Assembly (NCBI RefSeq): GCF_937863155.1
Contig: NZ_CALMFB010000051.1
Location: forward strand, 1-43,713
DNA from: an uncultured Brevundimonas sp.
GTDB lineage: Bacteria; Pseudomonadota; Alphaproteobacteria; Caulobacterales; Caulobacteraceae
Length of the DNA stretch: 43,713 bases
Direction: 5' to 3'
The notes beneath the pieces were generated by a model. It ran no database searches. It was not told where the DNA came from and saw nothing but the letters and a program-made list of their open reading frames with translations. The translations under genes were made by a program, and so were the position numbers. The stretch's first letter is position 1; each line of letters begins with the position of its first letter. Below, piece by piece: positions 8,364 to 17,209 of the stretch.

Positions 8364-11300
8364 TCCTCGACCTCCACCGAACCGGCCACGGCCCATTCCC
8401 AAACACGCGCCAGGTGGTCATAGCCGCCGCCGTATTGGCCCATGAACTGCGGCGCGGCCCACGACAGATAGGGGGTCGCCGGGTCGTCGAACCGGGCGAT
8501 GCGCGCCTTCAGACCCTCCAGTGCGACCTCGGACAGGGCGGCCGCCTCGGCCCCTTCGGCGCGGGTCACGACCTCGCCCGCCACCTTGCGCCCGCTGACC
8601 CGCACATAGGTCAGGGCCTCGGGATCGACCGGGCCGCGAGTCGCCTGGAACCCACCGCCGGCCAGGATGGCGCCGGTCAGGGTCAGTTGCGGCGCCAGAC
8701 CGGCTTTGACCTGTTTCGCGCTGGGCGGGGCGCCCGTCTTGAAGTCCATCACCGTGGCCCCGGTCGCCGACAGTTCGATGCGATCGGCCCGCGCCTTCAG
8801 CATGAAGGCTTCGCCCGGCGTGACGATGGGCAGGACGCCCACCTGCTCCACCGCGATCTCGATGCCCCGCGCGCGCCGCTCCTGTTCGAACGCCACCAGC
8901 CAGCGGGCGGCGTTGCGCGCCAGCGGTCCCTCGCGCGCCAGGTCGGCGTCCTCGAACCCTTCTTCGCGCAGCGCCCGCATCAGATGGGCGTGCAGCCGGT
9001 CCTCGGCGTCGGGCGGCAGGTCCACGGGCCAGTCTTCGGTGAAGCGTTCGATGGCAGAGTGGATGGCCTGGCCGCGCGCCATGGCCTCGATGTCGCGGCC
9101 GGGGCGGTCGATCTGCTCCAGGTTCAGGATGCGCTGGGCGTAGAGAGAATAGGGGTCGCGGATCCAGCGTTCGACGCCGGTGACATACAGGCTGCGCGGG
9201 CGCCGTTCGACCGGCGGGCGCGGGTCGGGGCGTCGGGCCAAGCGGGGGCGGCCTGGCGACGGCGCATCCAGCCGCGCGGCCCAGTCCTGAACATGCTCAG
9301 GCGCGCTCAGGGCCACCGGCGCGTGCGCGGGATCGTTGGCGGCGCGCACCAGCATTTCCAATCGCCACAGCCAGCGCGACCGCACCGCCGGCTGGCCCCC
9401 GCGCCGCTGGGTGCAGACCAGCACCGCCTCGGGCGCGGCGGCGGCCTGGACGAACTCATGCGCCGCCTGACCCACCCGTCGTTCGACCGGCGGCAGGCCC
9501 AGGGCTGTGCGCATGGCCCGCGACAGCAGGGGGTCGGTCGCGGCGACGGCGGGCCAGACGCCCTCTTCCAGCCCGGCCAGGATCATCCGGTCCGCCCGCG
9601 CCAGCGATCCCTCGATGGTCCCCAGGATGCGCAAGGACGGATGGGTCGCCTCGGCGCCGCGCACCGGCGTCTCGCGCGCCAGCATCTCGATCAGTTCGGC
9701 CAGGCCCTCGGCGTCGATGTCCCCCAAGGCCGCGCCGCCGTCGATCAGGGCGCTGAGCAGACCCGCCGCCGCCTCGCCGTCCGCCCCGGCCCAGGCGCCC
9801 TGTCCCGCCAGGGCCTCGACCAGACCGGTCAGGGTGTTCGCCGCCTGGTCCAGCGGCAGGGTCTGAAAGACGGCGCCGGCATGCAGGGTCTCCAGCGCCT
9901 GGGCCAGGCCGCGCGCGGCGTCCAGATCGGCCTTGCGCCCCGGCGGTGGTTCGCGGCCGTTGCGATCCGGTCCGGCGGCCTTCAGCAGCCGCTCGACCAT
10001 GCGGGGCCAGGTGCGCGGCGCCGATCCGCGCAGGGCGTGACGCTCCAGCGCCCGTAGGGCGGCGGGGCCGTGCGCCTCGATCAGGCGCGGCCGCACCAGG
10101 GCATGCTTGGCCAGCCCCAGGATCAGGTGCGGATCGGTCGGCGCCGCCAGCCAGCGCGCCGCCAGATCGACCAGCGTCCCGGCCGGATGCAGGCTCAAGG
10201 GATCGCCCACCGACACGTCCGGGACCACGCCCCAGCGCTCCAGCCGCGCCCGCACCCGCCGGGCCAGCCCCTGGTCCGGCGTCACCAGGGCGCAGGTGCG
10301 GGGCGAGCCGTCGGCGTGGGGCGTCTCCAGCGTCTGGCGCATCATCATGGCGATGGCGGCGGCGGCCTCTTCCTCGGCCCGCGCCTCCAGCAGGCTCAAG
10401 CCCGCCAGACCCTCGGCCACCGGATCGGCCGCCTGTCCCGCCTCGGCCGCCTGGGCGCGCAGGTCGCGGATGGCGGCAAGCCAGTCGCTGGTCGCCTCGG
10501 GCGGACGCAGGGCCTCGTTCAAGACCTGGGTGCGGGCCGGGCCGCGCGGGTTGGTGGCGTCGTCGCCGCCGGGCCAGGGCCGCACCTGCGCCCGCTCGAT
10601 CCCGGCCACAGCCAGGATGCGTTTCAGCCCGCCCTGCGGATGCTGGTCGTCGATCTGGTCCCACACCGCCGGGTCCAGCATCAGATCCAGCCCCGGCGCG
10701 ACCACGCAGCCGCGCGGCGCGCGCGCCACGGCCGCCAGAACGGCGGCGGCGCCCGGCCCGGCGGCGGCGGCCCCGGCGGCGATGATCGGATGGGCTGGCG
10801 GCCGTTCGTCCCACAGCTGGGCCAGGCGCCGCAGCAGGCGCGCGCGCCGCTGGACCGCATCCATCAGCCCCAGCTCGGCCAGCCGTTGCGGCCAGGCCGT
10901 GACCGCCAGCCCCAGGAACCGGGCCGATTCCTTCCAGTGCTGGGCCAGGTCGCGCTCGGCCAGATCGGCGACCCGCTCGATGTCGGCGACCTCTTCCAGG
11001 GCGCAGGAATCCATGAAGCCGCCCAGGGCCTCGGCCATGTCCAGGGCGCGACGGGGCGTCAGGCCGGGATCGAAATCCTGCACGATCATGCGCGCCATCT
11101 CGAACCGGCGCGTCAGGGGGGCGATGGCCGGCGGCAGGTCCAGACCCAGTTCGCCCGGCGCGAACGGCGCCTCGTCCTCCTCCAGGTCGCCCAGGGGCCG
11201 CACCTGCGGCAGCAGCACCGGCCGGTCGCCCGCCATCCGGGCCAGGGCGCGGGTGAAGTCGCGCGTCGCCCGCCGGTTGGGCAGCAGGATCACCGCATCC

Positions 11301-11434
11301 CCCAGCGCTTCGGGCGCCGCCGGTCCCATCCAGTCCAGCACACCGCGCGCCAGGTCTTCCAGGAACGGCCGATGCGCCGCGATGGCCCACCAGCGCGGCC
11401 CCGCACCCGCGAACGGATCGAAGATCAGGCTCAC
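8360..11434 (-). CDS. addB: Double-strand break repair protein AddB
   Basis: 1024 residues. Partner subunit of AddA. The N-terminal half is the inactivated helicase-like core (AVILLPNRRATRDFTRAL near the start, no functional Walker A, as in the alphaproteobacterial branch). The C-terminal third is a RecB-type nuclease: GQAIHSAIERF, then ATVMDFKTGAPPSAKQVKAG with the D-x-K pair and the QLTLTGAIL helix. The cysteines that hold a 4Fe-4S cluster in Firmicute AddB are not present around RDPYSLYAQRIL, so no cluster is expected. It starts at GTG, which overlaps the murU stop (GTGA); no better upstream start was found. Confidence 0.95.
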   Translation of the reverse strand: MSLIFDPFAGAGPRWWAIAAHRPFLEDLARGVLDWMGPAAPEALGDAVILLPNRRATRDFTRALARMAGDRPVLLPQVRPLGDLEEDEAPFAPGELGLDLPPAIAPLTRRFEMARMIVQDFDPGLTPRRALDMAEALGGFMDSCALEEVADIERVADLAERDLAQHWKESARFLGLAVTAWPQRLAELGLMDAVQRRARLLRRLAQLWDERPPAHPIIAAGAAAAGPGAAAVLAAVARAPRGCVVAPGLDLMLDPAVWDQIDDQHPQGGLKRILAVAGIERAQVRPWPGGDDATNPRGPARTQVLNEALRPPEATSDWLAAIRDLRAQAAEAGQAADPVAEGLAGLSLLEARAEEEAAAAIAMMMRQTLETPHADGSPRTCALVTPDQGLARRVRARLERWGVVPDVSVGDPLSLHPAGTLVDLAARWLAAPTDPHLILGLAKHALVRPRLIEAHGPAALRALERHALRGSAPRTWPRMVERLLKAAGPDRNGREPPPGRKADLDAARGLAQALETLHAGAVFQTLPLDQAANTLTGLVEALAGQGAWAGADGEAAAGLLSALIDGGAALGDIDAEGLAELIEMLARETPVRGAEATHPSLRILGTIEGSLARADRMILAGLEEGVWPAVAATDPLLSRAMRTALGLPPVERRVGQAAHEFVQAAAAPEAVLVCTQRRGGQPAVRSRWLWRLEMLVRAANDPAHAPVALSAPEHVQDWAARLDAPSPGRPRLARRPDPRPPVERRPRSLYVTGVERWIRDPYSLYAQRILNLEQIDRPGRDIEAMARGQAIHSAIERFTEDWPVDLPPDAEDRLHAHLMRALREEGFEDADLAREGPLARNAARWLVAFEQERRARGIEIAVEQVGVLPIVTPGEAFMLKARADRIELSATGATVMDFKTGAPPSAKQVKAGLAPQLTLTGAILAGGGFQATRGPVDPEALTYVRVSGRKVAGEVVTRAEGAEAAALSEVALEGLKARIARFDDPATPYLSWAAPQFMGQYGGGYDHLARVWEWAVAGSVEVEE

Positions 11435-12147
11435 GCGGCGCCCTTCAGTCGCGCCTCGGCCTCATCGCGGGCCTGCGGATCGCCGACATGCATCCAGTCG
11501 CCGTCCAGAACACAGCCATACAGCCGTCCCGCCGCCGCCGAGGCGCGCCACAGGGGGCTGAGCGAAAACGGACCCTCCGGCCCGGTGTCGGCATAGTCCG
11601 GCCGGGTGATGTGCACCCCCATATAGGCGTAGGGCGCGCTGGCGGCGTCGCCCCGGAACCCCAGCCGCCCGTCATCGGCCAGAAAGAAATCCCCGTCCCC
11701 CTCGAAGCCGATCGACCCTTCGCGTCGTGCCAGCAGCAGGGCCGCGTCCATGCGGTCGGCGTCCCACAGGCGGATCAGTTCGGCCAGCGCGCTTCCGCGG
11801 TCGATCCAGACGCTGTCGATATTGGCCACGAACACCGGATCGTCGCCCAGCAGCGGCCGCGCCTTCTTCAGCCCGCCGCCGGTCTCCAGCAGTTCCGCCC
11901 GTTCGTCGGAAATGACGATCTCGGGCCCCCGCCCGCGCGCCTTCAGATGCGCCTCCAGCCGGTCGGCGAACCAGTGGACATTGACCACCGCCCGCTGAAC
12001 CCCGGCCTCGGCCAGCCGATCCAGCACATGGTCGATCAGGGCCCGGCCGCCGACATCGACCAGAGCCTTGGGCCGGTCATCGGTCAGGGGGCGCATGCGG
12101 GTGCCCAGGCCGGCGGCCAGCACCATCGCCGTCCTCGGCGCGCTCAT
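11431..12147 (-). CDS. murU: N-acetylmuramate 1-phosphate uridylyltransferase MurU
   Basis: 238 residues. Nucleotidyltransferase of the GT-A fold with the signature MVLAAGLGTRMRPLTDDRPK (residues 8-27), PKALVDVGGRALIDHVLDRL, and VFVANIDSVW around the metal-binding Asp. It converts MurNAc-1-phosphate plus UTP into UDP-MurNAc. This step follows AmgK in the recycling route that bypasses MurA/MurB and gives intrinsic fosfomycin tolerance, described in Pseudomonas putida and Caulobacter. The assignment is strengthened by amgK lying immediately upstream with a 4-base stop/start overlap. The frame stays open far upstream inside amgK, but the ATG chosen is the first that fits the domain. Confidence 0.93.
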   Translation of the reverse strand: MSAPRTAMVLAAGLGTRMRPLTDDRPKALVDVGGRALIDHVLDRLAEAGVQRAVVNVHWFADRLEAHLKARGRGPEIVISDERAELLETGGGLKKARPLLGDDPVFVANIDSVWIDRGSALAELIRLWDADRMDAALLLARREGSIGFEGDGDFFLADDGRLGFRGDAASAPYAYMGVHITRPDYADTGPEGPFSLSPLWRASAAAGRLYGCVLDGDWMHVGDPQARDEAEARLKGAA

Positions 12148-13232
12148 CGCCGGGCCTCCGGCGGCACATGGCGGGCGAACCAGTCGGCGACCGTCTCCAG
12201 TCCCGGCTGGCGCAGATTGCGCTCCAGATGCGTCCACATGCGCGGCATGAAGGCGGCGTATCGGGGCTTGGCGTCGCGCACGATCAGCCGGGCGAAGATC
12301 CCCAGGATGCGCGCCTCGTTCAGGGCCGCCAGACCGGCGTAATCCTGCATGAAGGCCGCCCGGTCCACGTCGGGACGCAGGACGAAATAATGATCCAGCG
12401 CCGCCGCCTCCAGCGCCGGAGGCACATCGCGCCGCGCGTCCTGCAACAGGGAATGCAGATCCCACGACGGATGCGCCCGCACCGCGTCCTGGAAGTCGAT
12501 CATGCCCACCCGCGCCGCGCCGTCGCGATCCGGCAGCCAGATCAGGTTCTCGGCGTGATAGTCGCGGTGGGCCATGACGGTCGCCCCGGTCGCGCCGCGC
12601 TCGACCACCGGCGCCCAGGCCGCGCGCCAGTCGGCCATGGCCACGTCGTCGAAGGCCAGTTCGGGCTTGAGCCGGGGCATCCACTCCACGAACAGATCGG
12701 CCCCGCCCTGCAGCGCCGTCTGGTCATAGGTCAGCAGCGGCCAGTCGCCGCCGGGGCCGCGCAGAACTTCCGGCGTCGGCGACTGATGGATGACCGCCAG
12801 GGCCTCGATGGCGGCCATGTACAAGGGCGTCTCGTCCGCGCCGTCTTCGATCACCCGCGCGAACAGGGCGTCGCCGAAATCCTCCAGCACGGCCAGGCCC
12901 GCCTCGGCATCCAGAGCCACGACCTCGGGCGCCGATAGGCCCAGAGCCTTCAGATGCGCCGCCACCGCCGCAAAGGCCTCGATCCGCCCGGCCGACAGGC
13001 GGGCCACGGCGTTCCAACCCTCGGCCTGACGCCGATCCGGCGACCAGGCGGGGTCGCAGGGGCGGCTTTCAGCGGCCGCGGGCTGGTCCATCAGCATCAG
13101 GGACCGACCATCCGGCGTGGTCAGCCGTTCATACCGCCGGGTCGAGGCGTCGCCGGGCAAGGCTGCGCGCGCCGCCTCGCTCAGGCCGGCGACGGTCAGG
13201 AAGTCCAGGCGTTGGCGTTCGCGGTCAGACAT
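12144..13232 (-). CDS. amgK: Anomeric N-acetylmuramate/N-acetylglucosamine kinase AmgK
   Basis: 362 residues. Aminoglycoside-phosphotransferase-type kinase: ASTRRYERL (29-37) in the N-lobe, catalytic loop HRDYHAEN (222-229), and DFQD (246-249) that binds metal. AmgK phosphorylates MurNAc (and GlcNAc) at the anomeric carbon to feed MurU. Adjacent tsaE, whose stop overlaps this start by 8 bases, and murU downstream (4-base overlap) match the known alphaproteobacterial order. Without context it could pass as a generic phosphotransferase; the murU neighbour makes AmgK by far the best call. No AmpG, NagZ or AmpD gene is in this window. Confidence 0.93.
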   Translation of the reverse strand: MSDRERQRLDFLTVAGLSEAARAALPGDASTRRYERLTTPDGRSLMLMDQPAAAESRPCDPAWSPDRRQAEGWNAVARLSAGRIEAFAAVAAHLKALGLSAPEVVALDAEAGLAVLEDFGDALFARVIEDGADETPLYMAAIEALAVIHQSPTPEVLRGPGGDWPLLTYDQTALQGGADLFVEWMPRLKPELAFDDVAMADWRAAWAPVVERGATGATVMAHRDYHAENLIWLPDRDGAARVGMIDFQDAVRAHPSWDLHSLLQDARRDVPPALEAAALDHYFVLRPDVDRAAFMQDYAGLAALNEARILGIFARLIVRDAKPRYAAFMPRMWTHLERNLRQPGLETVADWFARHVPPEARR

Positions 13233-13683
13233 GCAGATCCTTCAGCCTCTGTTCCCAGTCGCCTGCGCCGGAAACGGTCGCACGGCGCCCCCCGTCGTGT
13301 TCGGCCAGGGTGATCTTCAGCGGCTCGACCCCCAGCCAGGCGACCGGATCGTCGCCCAGCCGCTCGGGCCATTCGATCAGAACGGCCCCGCGATCCAGCG
13401 CCTCGTCCAGGCCGATCTCGACCGCCTCTTCCGGCCGGGTCAGGCGGTACAGGTCGAAATGGGCGATGGCCGGTTCGCTCTCATAGAATTGCACCAGGGT
13501 GAAGGTCGGGCTGGGCACGTCTTCATCGGGCGTGGTCAGGGCGCGGATCAGGCCGCGCGCCAGGGTCGACTTGCCCATGCCCAGGGGGCCATGCAGCAGC
13601 ACGGCGTCCCCGGCCGCCAGCAGCGGCGCCAGGGCCGCGCCCAGCCGCGTCGTCGCCTCGGCGTCGGCCAGATGCACGATCAT
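13225..13683 (-). CDS. tsaE: tRNA threonylcarbamoyladenosine biosynthesis ATPase TsaE
   Basis: 152 residues, the family length. Walker A GPLGMGKST (32-40), then RGLIRALT, the TsaE signature SPTFTLVQFYE (58-68), HFDLYRL (Walker B region) and VLIEWPERLGD. TsaE works with TsaB and TsaD to place the threonylcarbamoyl group on A37 of ANN-decoding tRNAs. Its ATG overlaps the stop of the acyltransferase (ATGA) and its stop overlaps amgK. tsaB and tsaD are not in the window. Confidence 0.96.
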   Translation of the reverse strand: MIVHLADAEATTRLGAALAPLLAAGDAVLLHGPLGMGKSTLARGLIRALTTPDEDVPSPTFTLVQFYESEPAIAHFDLYRLTRPEEAVEIGLDEALDRGAVLIEWPERLGDDPVAWLGVEPLKITLAEHDGGRRATVSGAGDWEQRLKDLHV

Positions 13684-14519
13684 GCGAATTCCGCATCCGG
13701 CTGGGCCGGCAGGACGCGCTCGGTGAAGGCTTTCAGCGCATAGGTCGCGCGGGCCGGATCAATGTCCAGCCGCGACGGCGGGACCGGCAGGCCCACGGTC
13801 AGGCGAAAGGCCTGTTTCTTCTTGTTCAGCATCTCGTGGAACAGGGTCACGTCCCGCAGTTCGCGCGAGAATCGGTCGAACAGATGGAACAGGCGCGAAT
13901 AGGGACCGCTGACATGGATCGGCACGATGGGCGCATCATATTTGCGCGCCAGGGAGGCGGCGGTGGTGGCCCATTCGGGATCGGTCAGAGAGCCGTCGCG
14001 CCCCACCCGCGCCAGCCGTCCGGCCGGGAACATGACCACGCAGCGCTCGGCCTCAAAGGCGGCCTTGGCGGCGGCCAGGGTGGCGCGGGTCTTTTCGCGC
14101 GTGCGCTTGTCGACCACCCATTCGACCGGAATGACCGCTTCGCCCAGGCGCGGCGAGACCCGCAGCGCATCGGCGTTGGCGAAATAGATGCTGTCGGTGC
14201 GCCGTCTGCGGATGGCGTCGAACACCGCCACCCCGTCGGCGATGCCGGTCGGATGGTTGGCCACGACGATGCAGCGGCCGGTGGCGGGAACCCGGTCCAG
14301 GTTCAGCGCCGACACCTTCAGGTCCAGCAGGTCCGCCACATGATCCAGCGCGTCTCGGCCCGGCAGATCGGCGATGGCTTCGGCCATGGACCGCGCCTGG
14401 CGATAGCCCAACAGGCTGTACAGACCCGGCCGCACGACGGGCCACAGGATCGAGCCGGTCAGGCGCGGCGCCCGCTCGGCGATCAGCACGTCGACGATGT
14501 GGGGCGAAGCGGGCGTCAT
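13680..14519 (-). CDS. Lysophospholipid acyltransferase family protein (PlsC/hemolysin-like)
   Basis: 279 residues. The acyltransferase block I is CIVVANHPTGIADG (83-96): His89 and Asp95 are separated by five residues instead of the textbook four of PlsC, a variant that may be normal for this subgroup. Block III-like FPAGRLARVG follows, and later APIVPIHVSGPYS (block IV). The family transfers acyl chains to a lysophospholipid or to lyso-ornithine lipid. No clear membrane anchor other than the hydrophobic stretch near residues 21-40 (TGSILWPVVRPGLYSLLGYR). First gene of the overlapping block; an upstream in-frame Met exists far beyond and is antisense to the S9 peptidase. Substrate not determinable. 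Confidence 0.85.
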   Translation of the reverse strand: MTPASPHIVDVLIAERAPRLTGSILWPVVRPGLYSLLGYRQARSMAEAIADLPGRDALDHVADLLDLKVSALNLDRVPATGRCIVVANHPTGIADGVAVFDAIRRRRTDSIYFANADALRVSPRLGEAVIPVEWVVDKRTREKTRATLAAAKAAFEAERCVVMFPAGRLARVGRDGSLTDPEWATTAASLARKYDAPIVPIHVSGPYSRLFHLFDRFSRELRDVTLFHEMLNKKKQAFRLTVGLPVPPSRLDIDPARATYALKAFTERVLPAQPDAEFA

Positions 14520-14633
14520 GCCCACCGGTTGTCGCCGCTGGCGCGGCCGGGGGCAAGCGGCTTTGCGGCCGGGGCGGGGCGGTGCTACGCCTCGGGCCGC
14601 CGCTGTTTTCGTCAAGCGCAAGGATCGCCCTGC

Positions 14634-16757
14634 ATGACCCGCCTGAACCGCCTGCTGACCGGCCTGTCCGCCGTCGCCCTGATCGCCGCCGCCGCCCCCG
14701 CCCTGGCCGAAGGCCCCGCGCCCGTCCCCGCCCCGTCGATCCAGGCGACGGCCGCGACCGCGCCCTTCACCTATCAGGACATGATCGGCCTGAACCGCCT
14801 GTCCGACCCCCAGGTGTCGCCGGACGGCAAATGGGTGGTCTATTCGGTCACCACCACCGACATGGACGCCAACCGCCGCACCAACCATGTGTGGATCCGC
14901 GGCCTGGACGGATCGGCCGAGCCGCGCCGCCTGGCCCTGTCGGACGGCGGCGCCAACACCGCGCGCTGGGGTTCGGACGGGCGCATCTATTTCCTGTCGG
15001 GCCGGTCGGGCTCCAGCCAGGTCTGGCGGGCCGAGGCGGACGGGACCGGCGCGGTCCAGGTCACCGACCTGCCCACCGACGTCAACGCCTATCGCCTGAG
15101 CCCCGGCGCCGACCGGCTGCTGGTGTCGCTGGCGGTCTATCCCGATGCGGCGGACCTCAACGCCTCGGTCCAGCGCGGCAAGGCGGCGGCCGAGCGCAAG
15201 TCGACCGGCATGGTCTATGACCGCATGTTCGTGCGCCACTGGGACACCTGGAACGACCACACCCAGAACCATCTGTTCGCCGTCTCGATCGGCGCCGACG
15301 GCCGCGCCACGGGCGACGCCGCCTGGGTGACCAAGGGCTTTGACGGCGACACCCCGTCCAAGCCGTTCGGCGACGAGGGCGAGTTCACCTTCACCCCCGA
15401 TGGCCGGGGCGTGGTCTTCTCGGCGCGCGAGGCCGGCAAGACCGAGCCGTGGAGCACCAATTTCGACCTGTACCGCACCGACCTGTCGGGCGGCGGGCGG
15501 TTCGAGAATCTGACCGACGACAACGACGCCTGGGACACCGGCCCGGTCTTTTCGCCCGACGGCAAGATGATGGCCTATCGCGCCATGGCCCGGCCGGGGT
15601 TCGAGGCCGATCAGTTCGCCATCATGCTGCGCGACATGGTCACCGGCCAGGTCAGCCGCGTGGCCCCGCAATGGGACCGTTCGGCCGACGCCGTGCAATG
15701 GTCGGCCGACGGACGGACCCTGTATGTCACCGCCGGAGACGTGGGCCAGACGCGCATCTTCGCCGTGGACGTCCAGCGTGACAGCGTCGTTCCGATCACC
15801 GGCCCGGGCCATGTCTCGGCCTTCAGCCTGACGCCGTCGGGCATCGTCTTCGCCCAGGACACGCTGCAGACCCCGTCGGAGCTGTGGTTCAAGACCTATC
15901 GCGGCCGGGAAATGCCGCGCCGCCTGACGCGGGTGAACCCTGTTCTGGATCAGCGCGCCTTTGGCGAGGCCGAGCAGTTCAGCTTCCCCGGCTGGAACGG
16001 CGAGACGGTGCATGGCTATGTCATCAAGCCCGCCAACTATGTCGAGGGACAGCAATATCCGGTCGCCTTCCTGATCCACGGCGGGCCGCAGGGGTCGTTC
16101 GGCAACAGCTGGTCGTTCCGCTGGAACCCGTCGTCCTATGCGGGCGCGGGCTATGCGGTGGTGATGATCGATTTCCACGGCTCGACCGGCTACGGCCAGG
16201 CGTTCACGGATTCAATCAGCCAGCACTGGGGCGACCGCCCGCTGGAAGACCTGCAGAAGGGCTGGGCCCACGCCCTGTCGACCTATGGCTTCCTGGACGG
16301 GAACCGCGCCTGCGCCCTGGGCGCCTCCTACGGCGGCTATATGGTCAACTGGATCGCGGGCCAGTGGAACGAGCCGTGGAAATGCCTGGTCAATCACGAC
16401 GGCGTCTTCGACACCTTCAACATGGGCTTCGCCACCGAGGAGCTGTGGTTCACCGAATGGGAGAACGGCGGCACGCCCTGGCAGAACCCCGAGGGGTATC
16501 AGCGCTTCAACCCCGCCAATCACGTCGCCAACTGGCGCACGCCGATGCTGGTGGTCCAGGGCGACCGCGACTTCCGCATCCCCACGTCCCAGGCCCTGTC
16601 GACCTTCACCGCCCTGCAGCGTCAGGGCATCGAGAGCCGCTTCCTGGTCTTCCCGGACGAGAACCACTGGGTGTTGCGTCCGCAGAACAGCCTGCAATGG
16701 CACAATGAGGTGTTCGGCTGGCTGGACCGCCACATCGGGACCGGCGCTGCGCGCTGA
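14634..16757 (+). CDS. Secreted S9-family prolyl oligopeptidase/acylaminoacyl-peptidase-like protein
   Basis: 707 residues. Sec signal peptide at residues 1-25 (hydrophobic LLTGLSAVALIAAAAPALA, cleavage after ALA). Residues about 50-430 are a beta-propeller with TolB-like repeats (DPQVSPDGKWVVYS, GPVFSPDGKMMAY, AVQWSADGRTLYV). The C-terminal alpha/beta-hydrolase has the oxyanion segment FLIHGGPQGSF and the triad Ser565 (GASYGGY), Asp646 (GDRDFRIP) and His678 (ENHW). The enzyme cleaves short peptides, probably dipeptidyl-peptidase-like, in the periplasm. The start has AGGA about 9 bases upstream. A longer open frame exists upstream, antisense to the acyltransferase, and is not supported by the signal peptide. 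Divergent from the acyltransferase with 114 bases between starts. Confidence 0.95.
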   Translation: MTRLNRLLTGLSAVALIAAAAPALAEGPAPVPAPSIQATAATAPFTYQDMIGLNRLSDPQVSPDGKWVVYSVTTTDMDANRRTNHVWIRGLDGSAEPRRLALSDGGANTARWGSDGRIYFLSGRSGSSQVWRAEADGTGAVQVTDLPTDVNAYRLSPGADRLLVSLAVYPDAADLNASVQRGKAAAERKSTGMVYDRMFVRHWDTWNDHTQNHLFAVSIGADGRATGDAAWVTKGFDGDTPSKPFGDEGEFTFTPDGRGVVFSAREAGKTEPWSTNFDLYRTDLSGGGRFENLTDDNDAWDTGPVFSPDGKMMAYRAMARPGFEADQFAIMLRDMVTGQVSRVAPQWDRSADAVQWSADGRTLYVTAGDVGQTRIFAVDVQRDSVVPITGPGHVSAFSLTPSGIVFAQDTLQTPSELWFKTYRGREMPRRLTRVNPVLDQRAFGEAEQFSFPGWNGETVHGYVIKPANYVEGQQYPVAFLIHGGPQGSFGNSWSFRWNPSSYAGAGYAVVMIDFHGSTGYGQAFTDSISQHWGDRPLEDLQKGWAHALSTYGFLDGNRACALGASYGGYMVNWIAGQWNEPWKCLVNHDGVFDTFNMGFATEELWFTEWENGGTPWQNPEGYQRFNPANHVANWRTPMLVVQGDRDFRIPTSQALSTFTALQRQGIESRFLVFPDENHWVLRPQNSLQWHNEVFGWLDRHIGTGAAR

Positions 16758-16763
16758 GGCGAC

Positions 16764-16797
16764 GCCTTATCGCTCATGAAGCCTTATCGCTCATGAA
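16764..16797. repeat. Perfect 17-bp tandem duplication
   Basis: GCCTTATCGCTCATGAA occurs twice head to tail (16764-16780 and 16781-16797), directly after the S9 peptidase stop and before its terminator. Probably a slippage duplication; no known motif. Confidence 0.95.
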
Positions 16798-16798
16798 G

Positions 16799-16837
16799 AA
16801 GGGGACGCGAGGGCCAGGCCCCGCGTCCCCTTTTTTT
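16799..16837 (+). terminator. Strong intrinsic terminator of the S9 peptidase gene
   Basis: GGGGACGCG (16801-16809) pairs with CGCGTCCCC (16822-16830), followed by seven T (16831-16837). The 12-base loop contains GGCC twice. The AA before the stem and T after it also allow weaker stopping of the convergent minus-strand gene that ends at 16853. Confidence 0.92.
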
Positions 16838-16852
16838 GTCGTTCGGTGCGGA

Positions 16853-17164
16853 TCAGGCGCCGGTGCGGCGCGTCTCCAGGGTGCGCGACAGGCGGGCGTG
16901 TTCGCGCGAGGTCATGCAGCGCGGGGCCGACCAGGTCTCGCCCCGACGCTTGGCGCTCAGCACCTGATCGGCGGTCATGAACACCGGCGCCTGGCCGTAC
17001 TGGCGCTCATAGTCGCGGCGGGCGATGGCGCCGCTTTCGCACCACATCACCGCCTGCGGCCTTGCCGCCGCGCGCGTCTCGCCGCCGGGCGGGGCGGCCA
17101 TGGCGGGGGTGAAGGCGCTCAAGGCCAGGGCGCTGGCGGCGGCGGAGATGATGAAACGGCGCAT
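16853..17164 (-). CDS. Small secreted protein of unknown function
   Basis: 103 residues, not a family I can name. Residues 1-23 are a clear Sec signal peptide (MRRFIISAAASALALSAF, cleavage after AMA). The mature part of about 80 residues is basic and has just two cysteines, Cys42 (VMWCESG) and Cys83 (APRCMTS), which could form one periplasmic disulphide. A GGGAGG ribosome site sits 6 bases ahead of the ATG. Faces the S9 peptidase terminator; divergent from the Tat-exported hydrolase-like gene. Confidence 0.75.
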   Translation of the reverse strand: MRRFIISAAASALALSAFTPAMAAPPGGETRAAARPQAVMWCESGAIARRDYERQYGQAPVFMTADQVLSAKRRGETWSAPRCMTSREHARLSRTLETRRTGA

Positions 17165-17209
17165 GCGAAACCTCCCGGTCTGGACCTGAATTCGATCAGG
17201 GTTCGGAGC

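Noticed and set aside
8414-11596. Long plus-strand open frames opposite addB and murU
   Set aside because: Low-complexity Arg/Gln/Gly composition, no ribosome sites, antisense to recognised genes.
12148-12684. N-terminal extension of murU inside amgK
   Set aside because: The nucleotidyltransferase signature starts right after the ATG at 12147; the extension is the shadow of amgK.
14520-16178. Upstream extension of the acyltransferase frame opposite the S9 peptidase
   Set aside because: Antisense to a peptidase with intact triad and signal peptide; the acyltransferase domain starts after 14519.
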